From contig JACRCS010000244.1 in the NCBI GenBank assembly GCA_016218905.1, positions 1 through 5,439 of the forward strand: a stretch of 5,439 bases of DNA, in the 5' to 3' direction. Origin of the DNA: Deltaproteobacteria bacterium. GTDB taxonomy: Bacteria; Desulfobacterota_C; Deferrisomatia; Deferrisomatales; JACRMM01. Below are positions 1 through 5,341 of the stretch, in pieces (within the stretch, counting starts at the first letter, position 1; every line of letters starts with the position of its first letter). The translations under genes and the position numbers were made by a program. The notes under the pieces were generated by a model that was given only the letters and a program-made list of their open reading frames with translations, did not search any database and was not told the DNA's origin.

Positions 1-1
1 C

Positions 2-1030
2 GAGCGGTTGTTCGCCGAGCCCCAGGACGTGCTGGCGACGCTCGGCTCGGCCCCCTTTGGCGAGCCCGGCAGCGGGCGCTCCCCGCTGCGGCGGTTCCGG
101 AGGCGCGACGGCTCCTCATTTCTCGGCGAGGTGTCCAGCGCCGGCTTCGCCGTGGGGGAGAGGATGATGCTCACGGCGTGCGTGCGCGACATGACCGAGC
201 GGGTCCGGGCCGAGGAGGAGCTCTTGCGCTACAGCCGGCGCCTCGACGTCCTGCGCGAGCTGGATCGAGCCGTCCTGTCGGTCGAGCAGGAGCCCCAGCA
301 CCTGGCCGCCACGGCCCTGGAGCGCCTCGCCGAGCTGGTGGCCTTCGACGTGGCCTGGGTCGCCTGGGCCCGGGAGGGCGACCCGCGGGTGCTTGCCACT
401 CGGCCGGACGCCGTGCAAGCCCTCTCGCTCGGACAGCGGTTCCAGACGGCGGATCTCGGTGCCCGCGGCGCGTCGGCCCTTCAGGCGATCCGGACGATCG
501 CCGACCTGGGAGCCGAGGCGCCGCGAGAGCCCGTCGCGGAGGCCCTGGCCCGGGCCGGGATGCGGTCGGTGGCCTGGGCTCCCCTGGTGCGACGGGGCCG
601 TGTCGGGGGAGCCCTGGGTCTCGGCCGGGCCGACGCGGGGGACTTTTCACCATCGGACCTGGCCGTGGCGGGCGACGTGGCGAGCGTGCTGGTGCTGGCC
701 CTCGAGAACTGCCGCTTGCTGGCTGACGCCCGGGGCAAGGGGCAGCGGCTTCGGGAGCTGACCGAACACCTGCGCCGGGCCGAGGAGGTCGAGCGCGAAG
801 CGATCTCCCGTGAGCTCCACGACGCCGTGGGCCAGAACCTCACCGCCCTCGGCCTGAACCTCCACGTCGTGGCGGCGAGCCTCCCTCCAGAGGCCGCTGA
901 CCGTCTCGGGCCGCGGATCGACGACTCCTTGACCCTCCTGTCCGAGACCACACGCAAGGTCCGCAACCTCATGGCCGAGCTCCGCCCGCCGGTCCTCGCC
1001 GACTACGGCCTCCGGGCCGCGTTTCGCTGA
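2..1030 (+). CDS. NarL-type sensor histidine kinase, 5'-partial, ended early by an in-frame TGA
   Basis: The reading frame is open at the left edge, so the true start lies outside the window. In order it shows the end of a PAS domain with its PAC-like exit (VRDMTERVRAEEEL, about 184-225), a GAF-like sensory domain (about 265-715), a coiled linker, and a HisKA_3 dimerisation domain. The phosphoacceptor His lies in ISRELHDAVGQNL (His codon 818-820), followed by the family signature MAELRPPVLADYGL (about 970-1013). Proteins of this class autophosphorylate on that His and pass the phosphate to a NarL/LuxR-type regulator, and one is encoded just downstream. The frame stops at TGA 1028-1030, before the ATP-binding domain. 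As read, the product could dimerise but could not bind ATP. No membrane segment is visible in the part present. Family assignment is firm; whether the stop is real is open. Confidence 0.85.
   Translation, partial: ERLFAEPQDVLATLGSAPFGEPGSGRSPLRRFRRRDGSSFLGEVSSAGFAVGERMMLTACVRDMTERVRAEEELLRYSRRLDVLRELDRAVLSVEQEPQHLAATALERLAELVAFDVAWVAWAREGDPRVLATRPDAVQALSLGQRFQTADLGARGASALQAIRTIADLGAEAPREPVAEALARAGMRSVAWAPLVRRGRVGGALGLGRADAGDFSPSDLAVAGDVASVLVLALENCRLLADARGKGQRLRELTEHLRRAEEVEREAISRELHDAVGQNLTALGLNLHVVAASLPPEAADRLGPRIDDSLTLLSETTRKVRNLMAELRPPVLADYGLRAAFR
1028..1030 (+). other. In-frame opal codon splitting the sensor kinase
   Basis: TGA follows GLRAAFR and precedes LAEQFETRTG in the same frame, with homology-like sequence continuing without a gap. 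Kinases of this class often read as GL-x-AL-R-W-LAEQFE-x-RTG here, so the expected codon is TGG (Trp). One G-to-A change explains the stop. TGA is also the natural stop of the ATPase half (1388-1390), of the next regulator (2032-2034) and of the second receiver gene (3161-3163), so general reassignment of TGA in this organism is unlikely. Confidence 0.8.
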
Positions 1031-1072
1031 CTCGCGGAGCAGTTCGAGACGCGCACCGGGGTCGCTTCGTCC

Positions 1073-1390
1073 GTGGAGGGGGAGGAGTGTCTCCCCCGCC
1101 TCTCCCCCGACCGGGAGTCGGTGCTCTTCCGGGTGATGCAGGAGGCGCTCACCAACGTGGCCAAGCACGCCCGGGCCGCCCGCGTGGCCGTGCGGATGGA
1201 AGAAGGGGAGGGGTACGTGCGAGTCGTCGTCGCCGACGATGGCGTGGGATTCGACCCCGAGGCTGCGGAGAGAGGCGGGCGGTGGGGGCTCGCGATCATG
1301 GCCGATCGCCTCGAGGCGATCGGGGGCCGGCTGCAGGTCGACTCCGCTCCGGGGGCAGGAACCCGGGTCCGCGCCGAGGTGCCGCGGTGA
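1073..1390 (+). pseudogene. Detached HATPase_c domain of the same sensor kinase
   Basis: The region from 1031 to 1390 is in the same frame as the kinase upstream and supplies its missing catalytic domain. The N-box is EALTNVAKHARA (about 1143-1178), the G1 box is DDGVGFDP (about 1235-1258), and the G2/G3 part is GRWGLAIMADRLEAIGG then GAGTRV (about 1277-1371). All ATP-binding motifs look complete, so decay beyond the single stop codon is not visible. The given start is the first GTG after the stop. No convincing ribosome binding site precedes it, so independent translation is doubtful. The fragment starts close to the natural domain border, so a split kinase cannot be excluded. Its stop overlaps the start of the response regulator by 4 bases, the usual coupling for a kinase/regulator pair. 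Confidence 0.75.
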
Positions 1391-2034
1391 GGATCCGCGT
1401 CTTCCTGGCGGACGACCACGCCGTGGTCCGCGACGGGCTCCGGGCGCTGCTCGAGGGCCTCGGCGACATGGCGGTGGTGGGCGAGGCCGGAGACGGACGG
1501 GAGGCCGTCGACCGGATCTGCGCCCTCTCGCCGGACGTGGCGGTGCTCGACGTGGCCATGCCGGGCCTCAACGGCATCGAAGCCGCGTCGCACCTGCGGG
1601 AGTGCTGCCCGTCGGTGCGGGTTGTGATCCTGTCGATGCACGGGAGCGCCGAGCACGTGTTCCGCGCCCTGCGCGCCGGGGTCTTCGGGTACCTGCTCAA
1701 GGAGTCGGCGGGCCGGCAGGTGGCGCTGGCGATCCGGGCCGCAGCGAACGGCCAGACCTACCTCGACGCCGGCCTGGGGCCCAGTGTCCTGCTCCGCCAC
1801 GACCGACGGGGCGAGGGTGCCTGCTCGCCGCTCGAGAGGCTGAGCGCGCGAGAACGAGAGGTGCTCCAACTCGTGGTCGAGGGACACTCCAGCGCGGACC
1901 TCGCCGAGACGCTCTTCCTGTCTCCGAAGACGGTCGAGACCTACCGGAGCCGGCTCATGCACAAGCTCGACGTGAGAGACCTCCCCTCCCTCGTCAAATT
2001 CGCCGTGGAGTGCGGCCTCACGCCGCCCCGGTGA
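1387..2034 (+). CDS. NarL/LuxR-family response regulator (REC + HTH)
   Basis: Complete 215-residue protein, normal length for the family. Residues 3-118 form a receiver domain with acidic pair D9/D10, phosphoacceptor D55 in VAVLDVAMPG, S83 at the switch Thr/Ser position and K105 in GYLLKES. Residues about 149-209 form a GerE/LuxR helix-turn-helix (LSAREREVLQLVVEG, then SPKTVETYRSRLMHKL as recognition helix). It should bind DNA as a dimer after phosphorylation and control transcription. The GTG start at 1387 overlaps the kinase stop as GTGA. It is preceded by GAGGT at 1376-1380 with 6-base spacing, and the receiver begins at the usual distance from it, so the in-frame extension upstream is not needed. 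The presumed partner kinase is interrupted by TGA. Target genes cannot be told from the sequence; autoregulation or control of the downstream receiver genes is possible. Confidence 0.93.
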   Translation: MRIRVFLADDHAVVRDGLRALLEGLGDMAVVGEAGDGREAVDRICALSPDVAVLDVAMPGLNGIEAASHLRECCPSVRVVILSMHGSAEHVFRALRAGVFGYLLKESAGRQVALAIRAAANGQTYLDAGLGPSVLLRHDRRGEGACSPLERLSAREREVLQLVVEGHSSADLAETLFLSPKTVETYRSRLMHKLDVRDLPSLVKFAVECGLTPPR

Positions 2035-2045
2035 GGGAGGGGAGG
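1980..2045 (+). repeat. 13-bp perfect inverted repeat across the regulator 3' end
   Basis: CCTCCCCTCCCTC at 1980-1992, inside the last helices of the regulator gene, is exactly complementary to GAGGGAGGGGAGG at 2033-2045, which begins at the stop codon. The loop is 40 bases. Two G-T wobble pairs could extend the stem inward. No run of T follows, so it is not a standard intrinsic terminator. It could slow the ribosome, protect the mRNA 3' end or be chance in GC-rich DNA. Confidence 0.5.
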
Positions 2046-2055
2046 GGAAGAAGGG
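2035..2055 (+). other. G-quadruplex-type tract just after the regulator stop
   Basis: Four G-runs (GGG, GGGG, GGGG, GGG) are separated by loops of 1, 1 and 5 bases directly after the stop codon on the coding strand. This meets the standard pattern for an intramolecular quadruplex in DNA or mRNA. The same Gs form one arm of the 13-bp inverted repeat, so the two structures exclude each other. Confidence 0.45.
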
Positions 2056-2065
2056 CATCCTGTGT

Positions 2066-2114
2066 CGGCTGTCCCGGACTCCCTACAGACAGGCGCCGAG
2101 CCGTGTGCTTTAAT
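2066..2114 (+). promoter_or_regulatory. Probable sigma-70-type promoter with overlapping dyad, ahead of the receiver genes
   Basis: CAGACA (2086-2091) and TTTAAT (2109-2114) are spaced by 17 bases and match 4 of 6 and 5 of 6 consensus positions for -35 and -10. A dyad with 8-base arms (CGGCTGTC 2066-2073, GACAGGCG 2088-2095, one mismatch, 14-base gap) overlaps the -35, a typical place for a regulator to bind. Transcription would begin near 2121 and leave a leader of about 80 bases before the receiver gene at 2204. Part of this element recurs at 3239-3259. Predicted by eye only. Confidence 0.45.
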
Positions 2115-2203
2115 GACGCCAGGATGATGGCGCGGTGCGGGGGGAAGAAGAGGCGGGCGGTTCGGGGCATCCGAGGCCCTGGACGCGCACCCGGGAGGCC
2201 CTC

Positions 2204-2647
2204 ATGATCCGGACGACGCCCCAAGCCGTCGAGATCCTGCTCGTGGAGGACAACCCGGGCGACGCGCGGCTCGCGGCCGGGGCCCTGCGGGACGGTGGGC
2301 TGAGGATCCGGCTCCATCACGTGGTCGATGGCGTCGAGGCGCTCGCGTTTCTGCGCCGGGAGGATCCCTGGGTTGATGCGCCCCGGCCGGCTCTTATCCT
2401 CCTCGACCTCAATCTTCCGAGGAAGAACGGCCTCGAGGTGCTCGCCGAGGTCAAGGCGGACCCCGTCCTGCGCCGGATCCCCGTGGTGGTGCTGACCACG
2501 TCGGCCGCAGAGGAGGAGGTGGGGAGGGCCTACGACCTCCACGCCAACTGCTACATCACCAAGCCCCTGGAGATCGAGAGCTTCCTGCGGGTGATGCGGA
2601 CCGTCGAGGCGTTCTGGCTCACGGTGGCCCGCCTGCCGCGGGCGTAG
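2204..2647 (+). CDS. Rcp1-like receiver-only response regulator (first of a tandem pair)
   Basis: Complete 147-residue single-domain receiver. It opens [15 protein letters not shown], with E15/D16 as the acidic pair. It continues through [18 protein letters not shown] (phosphoacceptor D68), PVVVLTTS (T98) and NCYITKP (K120), so every residue for phosphorylation is present. The DNPGD and [10 protein letters not shown] motifs are typical of the Rcp1-like receivers that often accompany bacteriophytochromes and PAS/GAF hybrid kinases. With no output domain it probably works by phosphotransfer or by protein contact. The ATG at 2204 is preferred: GGGAGG at 2193-2198 lies 5 bases upstream, and the start aligns with the paralogue at 2714. 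An in-frame GTG at 2135 would only add an uninformative Gly/Arg-rich tail. The stop is TAG. The gene probably forms an operon with the next receiver gene, 66 bases on. Confidence 0.9.
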   Translation: MIRTTPQAVEILLVEDNPGDARLAAGALRDGGLRIRLHHVVDGVEALAFLRREDPWVDAPRPALILLDLNLPRKNGLEVLAEVKADPVLRRIPVVVLTTSAAEEEVGRAYDLHANCYITKPLEIESFLRVMRTVEAFWLTVARLPRA

Positions 2648-2650
2648 CGT

Positions 2651-2690
2651 CGAACGGGAAACCGCGTTCGCCACGACACCGGGAGTGTCG
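2651..2690 (+). repeat. Two tandem small hairpins between the receiver genes
   Basis: CGAACG (2651-2656) pairs with CGTTCG (2665-2670). An alternative fold pairs CGG with CCG around a GAAA tetraloop (2658-2661), with a 2-base bulge. Three bases later CGACAC (2674-2679) pairs with GTGTCG (2685-2690) around a 5-base loop. Both stems have 6 perfect pairs. Neither is followed by a T-run, so termination is not indicated. They fill much of the 66-base spacer and could set mRNA processing or the ratio of the two receivers. Confidence 0.4.
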
Positions 2691-2713
2691 AGCCGACAGC
2701 AGAGGAGAAACCC

Positions 2714-3163
2714 ATGAAGCCGACCCTTCGGCCGGTCGAGATCCTGCTCGTGGAAGACAACCCGGGCGACGTGCGCCTGACCCGCGAGGCGCTCAAGGAG
2801 GGAAAGATCCACAACAACCTCCACGTGGCGGCCGACGGGGTGGAGGCGCTCGCGTTCCTGCGCGGCCAGGGCCGATATGCCGAGGCCGTAAAGCCCGACC
2901 TGATCCTGCTCGACCTCAACCTGCCGCGGAAGAACGGGCTCGAGGTGCTCCAGGACCTCAAGGCCGACGAGAACCTCAAGCGGATCCCGGTGGTGGTGCT
3001 CACCACCTCGAGCGCCGAGAAGGACGTCATGGCCTCGTACAACCTCCACGCCAACTGCTTCGTCACGAAACCGGTGGACATCGAGCAGTTCATCACGGTG
3101 GTGAAGTCGGTGGAGGACTTCTGGTTCTCGATCGTGAAGCTGCCGCCCAACGGGAAGGGCTGA
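2714..3163 (+). CDS. Rcp1-like receiver-only response regulator (second of a tandem pair)
   Basis: Complete 149-residue single-domain receiver, about 60% identical to the preceding protein by hand alignment. The acidic pair is E14/D15 in LLVEDNPGD, the phosphoacceptor is D67 in [13 protein letters not shown], the switch Thr is T97 in VVVLTTS and the Lys is K119 in FVTKP. The C-terminal helix ends [18 protein letters not shown]. No output domain follows, so a role as phosphate shuttle or sink, or as a protein-binding switch for a multi-domain kinase, is likely. The ATG has a strong ribosome site (AGAGGAG 2701-2707, 6-base spacing). The last 60 bases recur at the right edge of the window fused to a kinase remnant, so at least one more close relative of this gene exists or existed nearby. 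The duplication with the gene upstream looks old, since only the motif segments remain near-identical. Confidence 0.93.
   Translation: MKPTLRPVEILLVEDNPGDVRLTREALKEGKIHNNLHVAADGVEALAFLRGQGRYAEAVKPDLILLDLNLPRKNGLEVLQDLKADENLKRIPVVVLTTSSAEKDVMASYNLHANCFVTKPVDIEQFITVVKSVEDFWFSIVKLPPNGKG
3104..3163 (+). repeat. Copy 1 of a 60-base repeat (receiver 3' end)
   Basis: This segment covers the last 19 codons plus the stop of the second receiver gene. It matches 5369-5428 at 57 of 60 bases; the differences are at the second, 17th and 19th codons. Similarity ends abruptly on the left at the AAG codon and two bases after the stop on the right. Confidence 0.9.
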
Positions 3164-3171
3164 CGGGTTGC

Positions 3172-3198
3172 CCGAGGCTGCTGCCGCGAGGGCCTCGG
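3172..3198 (+). terminator. Weak hairpin after the receiver genes, possible terminator
   Basis: CCGAGGC (3172-3178) is perfectly complementary to GCCTCGG (3192-3198) around a 13-base loop, starting 8 bases after the stop of the second receiver gene. There is no T-run after it, so it is at most a pausing, Rho-assisted or mRNA-stabilising structure. Confidence 0.3.
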
Positions 3199-3238
3199 CA
3201 CGGCTCCACCCGCAGAGCTGGGCGTCGGGCGTCGAAGT

Positions 3239-3284
3239 TGTCAAGCTTTCCCTACAGACGCCGCGTCGGCGGCTGGGATAGACT
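3239..3284 (+). promoter_or_regulatory. Second copy of the promoter-region element, ahead of the broken kinase
   Basis: TGTC, six variable bases, then TCCCTACAGAC at 3239-3259 matches 2070-2090 at 16 of 21 positions, with the same 14-base gap between the outer TGTC and GAC. CAGACG (3255-3260) followed after 18 bases by TAGACT (3279-3284) could be a weak -35/-10 pair. A 5-1-5 inverted repeat, GACGC-C-GCGTC (3257-3267), overlaps it. If used, the leader to the kinase start at 3626 would exceed 330 bases. Confidence 0.35.
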
Positions 3285-3625
3285 TGCTCGCAGTCCACTA
3301 GTCGGATCAGTTGGGGGAGTCCGGACCCGCGACGCTCTTTGCCCCCCCGGAGAGCAGCGCCGGGCTCCCCCTCTTTTCAGCCCTTGCGGCCGCCCCTCGC
3401 GCCCCCGGAATCCCCCCTCCTCCGGAACGCTCCCCACCGTCGGCAAGAGGAGGCGCGGCTGCCGGGCCCCGCCGATCTCTTACCAACGGCAGACAAGCTG
3501 CTACCCTAAGAATCTTGCCGATTCGCCTCCACCCGCTCTGGCCGTGCTTGTCGGACGGCCCTCCGATCGGCGGCAACGTCCGGAAGACCAGCCGTTTGAG
3601 CACGAGAGCGACCCGAGGACGGAGT

Positions 3626-4207
3626 ATGGAAGGACCCTTCATTTCTCTGCGCGCGAGATTTTTCGGCCTTGTCCTCCTCGCCGTGCTTCCCGCCCTTGCT
3701 CTCGTGGGCTACTCGAGTTGGGAGGAGCGACGGTTGACGGCGGGTGCGCAGAGGCTGCGCCTGGCCCGCACTCTGGCTCAGTTGTCGGCCCGGCACGAGG
3801 CGCTCGTCGCGGGAACCCGTCAGTTCCTGGTCGCCGTGGCCCACACCCGCCGAGTCCTGGACCGAGACGCGGCGGGATGTCGGCCGTTGTTCCAGGCCCT
3901 CCTGAGGGAGTCCCCCCAATACGCCAACCTGGGGGCCGTCGATCCCCACGGCAACGTCTTCTGCAGCGGGGTCCCGCTCTCCGAGCCGACGCACATGGCA
4001 GCGCGGTCCTGGTTTCGGAACGCGGTAGCCACGGGCGGTTTCGTCGCTGACGTTACCGGATCGGGAGCATCACGGAAAGACCGGTGTTCGGCTTCGCCTA
4101 CCCCGTCAAGGATGAGGCGGGAACTCTCCGGGCCGTGCTCTTTGCCGGGATCGACCTCGGCTGGCTTCGGGGCTTCGTTGCCCGAGCGAACCCGCCGGGA
4201 GGCGTGA
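3626..4207 (+). pseudogene. Fragment A: membrane anchor and most of the Cache domain
   Basis: The N-terminal frame reads a basic start, a membrane helix (FFGLVLLAVLPALALVGY) and a helical Cache-type segment through NLGAVDPHGNVFCSG and ARSWFRNAVATGGFVA. Homology-like sequence stops at about 4052. The remaining codons to the stop at 4205-4207 are out-of-frame noise. Confidence 0.75.
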
Positions 4208-4707
4208 CAGTGACCCTCCTGGATCGCGACGGTCGGATCCTGGATCGCTACCCCGCCCTTGGGGCTTGGCTCGGCCGCCTCGCCCCCCGTGCCTTCGCTG
4301 ACGGCTCGGCGGCGGAGCGCAACGGGGGCCGGGCGGCTCGGGACCTGGACGGCACCCGCAGTCTGCTGGCTTCCGCCGTGGTGGACGACCTGCCGGCGGG
4401 CATGGCGTTCCGCATTGTCCTCGCCGTGCCGGAAGCGAACCTCTACGCTCGGGCCAACCGCGAGCTCATCCGCGACCTCCTGTGGCTGGGCCTCGCGGGC
4501 CTCGGGATCCTCGGCTTTTCCTGGTGGGCCGGCGGCCGGTTGATCGTGCGACCCGTTCGCAACCTTGCGGACGCCGTGGAGAGCGTCGCCCGCGGTGATC
4601 TGGGTGCCCGGAGCCAGGCTCCTCGCGGAACGGGAGAACTCACCGACCTGTCGGCCGCGTTCGACCGCATGGCCGGGGCGCTGGAAGCGCGGCGTACCCA
4701 GGCGGAG
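4054..4707 (+). pseudogene. Fragment B: Cache end, second membrane helix, HAMP
   Basis: Reading from TAC at 4054 gives YRIGSITERPVFGFAYPV and VLFAGIDLGWL, the typical end of a Cache sensor. Next comes a membrane helix (LLWLGLAGLGILGFSWWAGG), then a HAMP domain with the conserved RPVRNLADAVE and GDLGARS motifs. An in-frame TGA at 4048-4050 shows that this frame cannot extend further upstream. After about 4707 the frame turns into Arg/Pro-rich noise. Confidence 0.75.
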
Positions 4708-4708
4708 C

Positions 4709-4813
4709 ACGCTGAAGACCCTGACCGAGAGCGAGGAGCGGTATCGCCTCCTCTTCGAGCACAGCCTCGACGGAATCCTTCTCAAGAGGGAGGACGGCAG
4801 GATCTTCCGCGTG
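4709..4813 (+). pseudogene. Fragment C: first half of PAS domain 1
   Basis: This frame reads TLKTLTESEERYRLLFEHSL then DGILLKREDGRIFRV, the standard entry of a PAS domain. It ends where relatives would continue with an Asn-Pro-Ala-Ala-like segment. That segment is missing, and the sequence resumes in another frame. Confidence 0.7.
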
Positions 4814-5285
4814 TGCTCTGCTCGGCTTCAGCGAGGAGGAGCTGCTGGGACTCGAGTGGGGCGCGCTCGCGGACCCCGGCGATCCCCGCGTCGCCCCGAC
4901 CCTGGCGGAACATGGCCGCAACGGCCGTTTCTTGGGCGAGATCGCCTTGCGGCGGAAGGACGGCACCCGAGTTCCCCCTCACCTCACGACCTACCTCTAC
5001 CGGGAGGCGAGCAGCGAGCACCGCACCAGCATCGTCGTTCGGGACCTCACGGAGCAGAAGCGCGCGGAGGCGAAGTTGCGGGCGAACGAGGAGCGCTACC
5101 GCACGCTCTTCGACGCCGCCCCGGTCTCCCTGTGGGAAGAGGACTTCTCCGGCATCCGGTCGCACCTGGACGGGTTGCGTGCCGCGGGGGTTGCCGACCT
5201 CGGTGCCTACCTGGAAGACCATCCGGTGGAGGTCCGGGCCTGCATCGGAGCCGTGAAGGTACTCGACGTCAATCGGACAACCCTT
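4812..5285 (+). pseudogene. Fragment D: rest of PAS domain 1 and truncated PAS domain 2
   Basis: This frame reads CALLGFSEEELLGLEWGALA, then GEIALRRKDGTRVP and the PAC-type exit VVRDLTEQKRAEAKL. A second PAS domain follows (NEERYRTLFDAAPVSLWEED, about 5085-5144, then VLDVNRTTL ending at 5285). The second half of this PAS domain is absent or scrambled after NRTTL. Confidence 0.7.
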
Positions 5286-5341
5286 GCGTCGTGCTGCGAC
5301 ACGGACAAGACCGCTTCGGAGATCAACAGCGCCAAGCGGGT

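Larger units (their letters stand above)
3164..3625. other. Intergenic region, no gene recognised
   Basis: These 462 bases separate the receiver gene from the broken kinase. Open frames cross the region on both strands, but their translations are low-complexity Pro/Arg/Gly/Ala with no recognisable domain, as expected by chance in GC-rich DNA. Contents seen are a 7-bp hairpin near the left end, a repeated promoter-region element around 3239-3284, and a C-rich block (about 3367-3435) with several runs of 4-6 C. No tRNA, riboswitch or mobile-element end was recognised. Confidence 0.6.

Noticed and set aside
1087..1386. Upstream in-frame extension of the NarL-type regulator
   Set aside because: The extension is Arg/Gly-rich, overlaps the ATPase domain in another frame, and the GTG at 1387 has a good ribosome site and the expected receiver start.
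2..1390. Selenocysteine or a variant genetic code at TGA 1028-1030
   Set aside because: No stem-loop of SECIS type was evident after the codon, the position is typical of Trp rather than Cys, and TGA ends several other genes here.
1003..2058. Long open frame on the minus strand opposite the kinase end and regulator
   Set aside because: It lies opposite well-recognised domains, its translation has no known fold, and long antisense frames are expected in GC-rich coding DNA.
2135..2203. Earlier GTG start for the first receiver
   Set aside because: It adds 23 residues with no family match, while ATG 2204 has GGGAGG at ideal distance and aligns with the paralogue.
2018..3298. 426-codon open frame on the minus strand across both receiver genes
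   Set aside because: It mirrors the two receivers and shows the same duplicated pattern because they are paralogues. It has no recognisable domain of its own.
3311..3625. Earlier start for the membrane kinase
   Set aside because: The added 105 residues are Pro/Ala/Arg-rich and unlike any sensor domain. A membrane helix directly after ATG 3626 is the usual layout.
3238..4050. 270-codon + strand open frame overlapping the leader and Cache region
   Set aside because: The translation is Arg/Pro/Ser-rich noise with no domain, and the overlapping frame from 3626 carries clear homology-like motifs.
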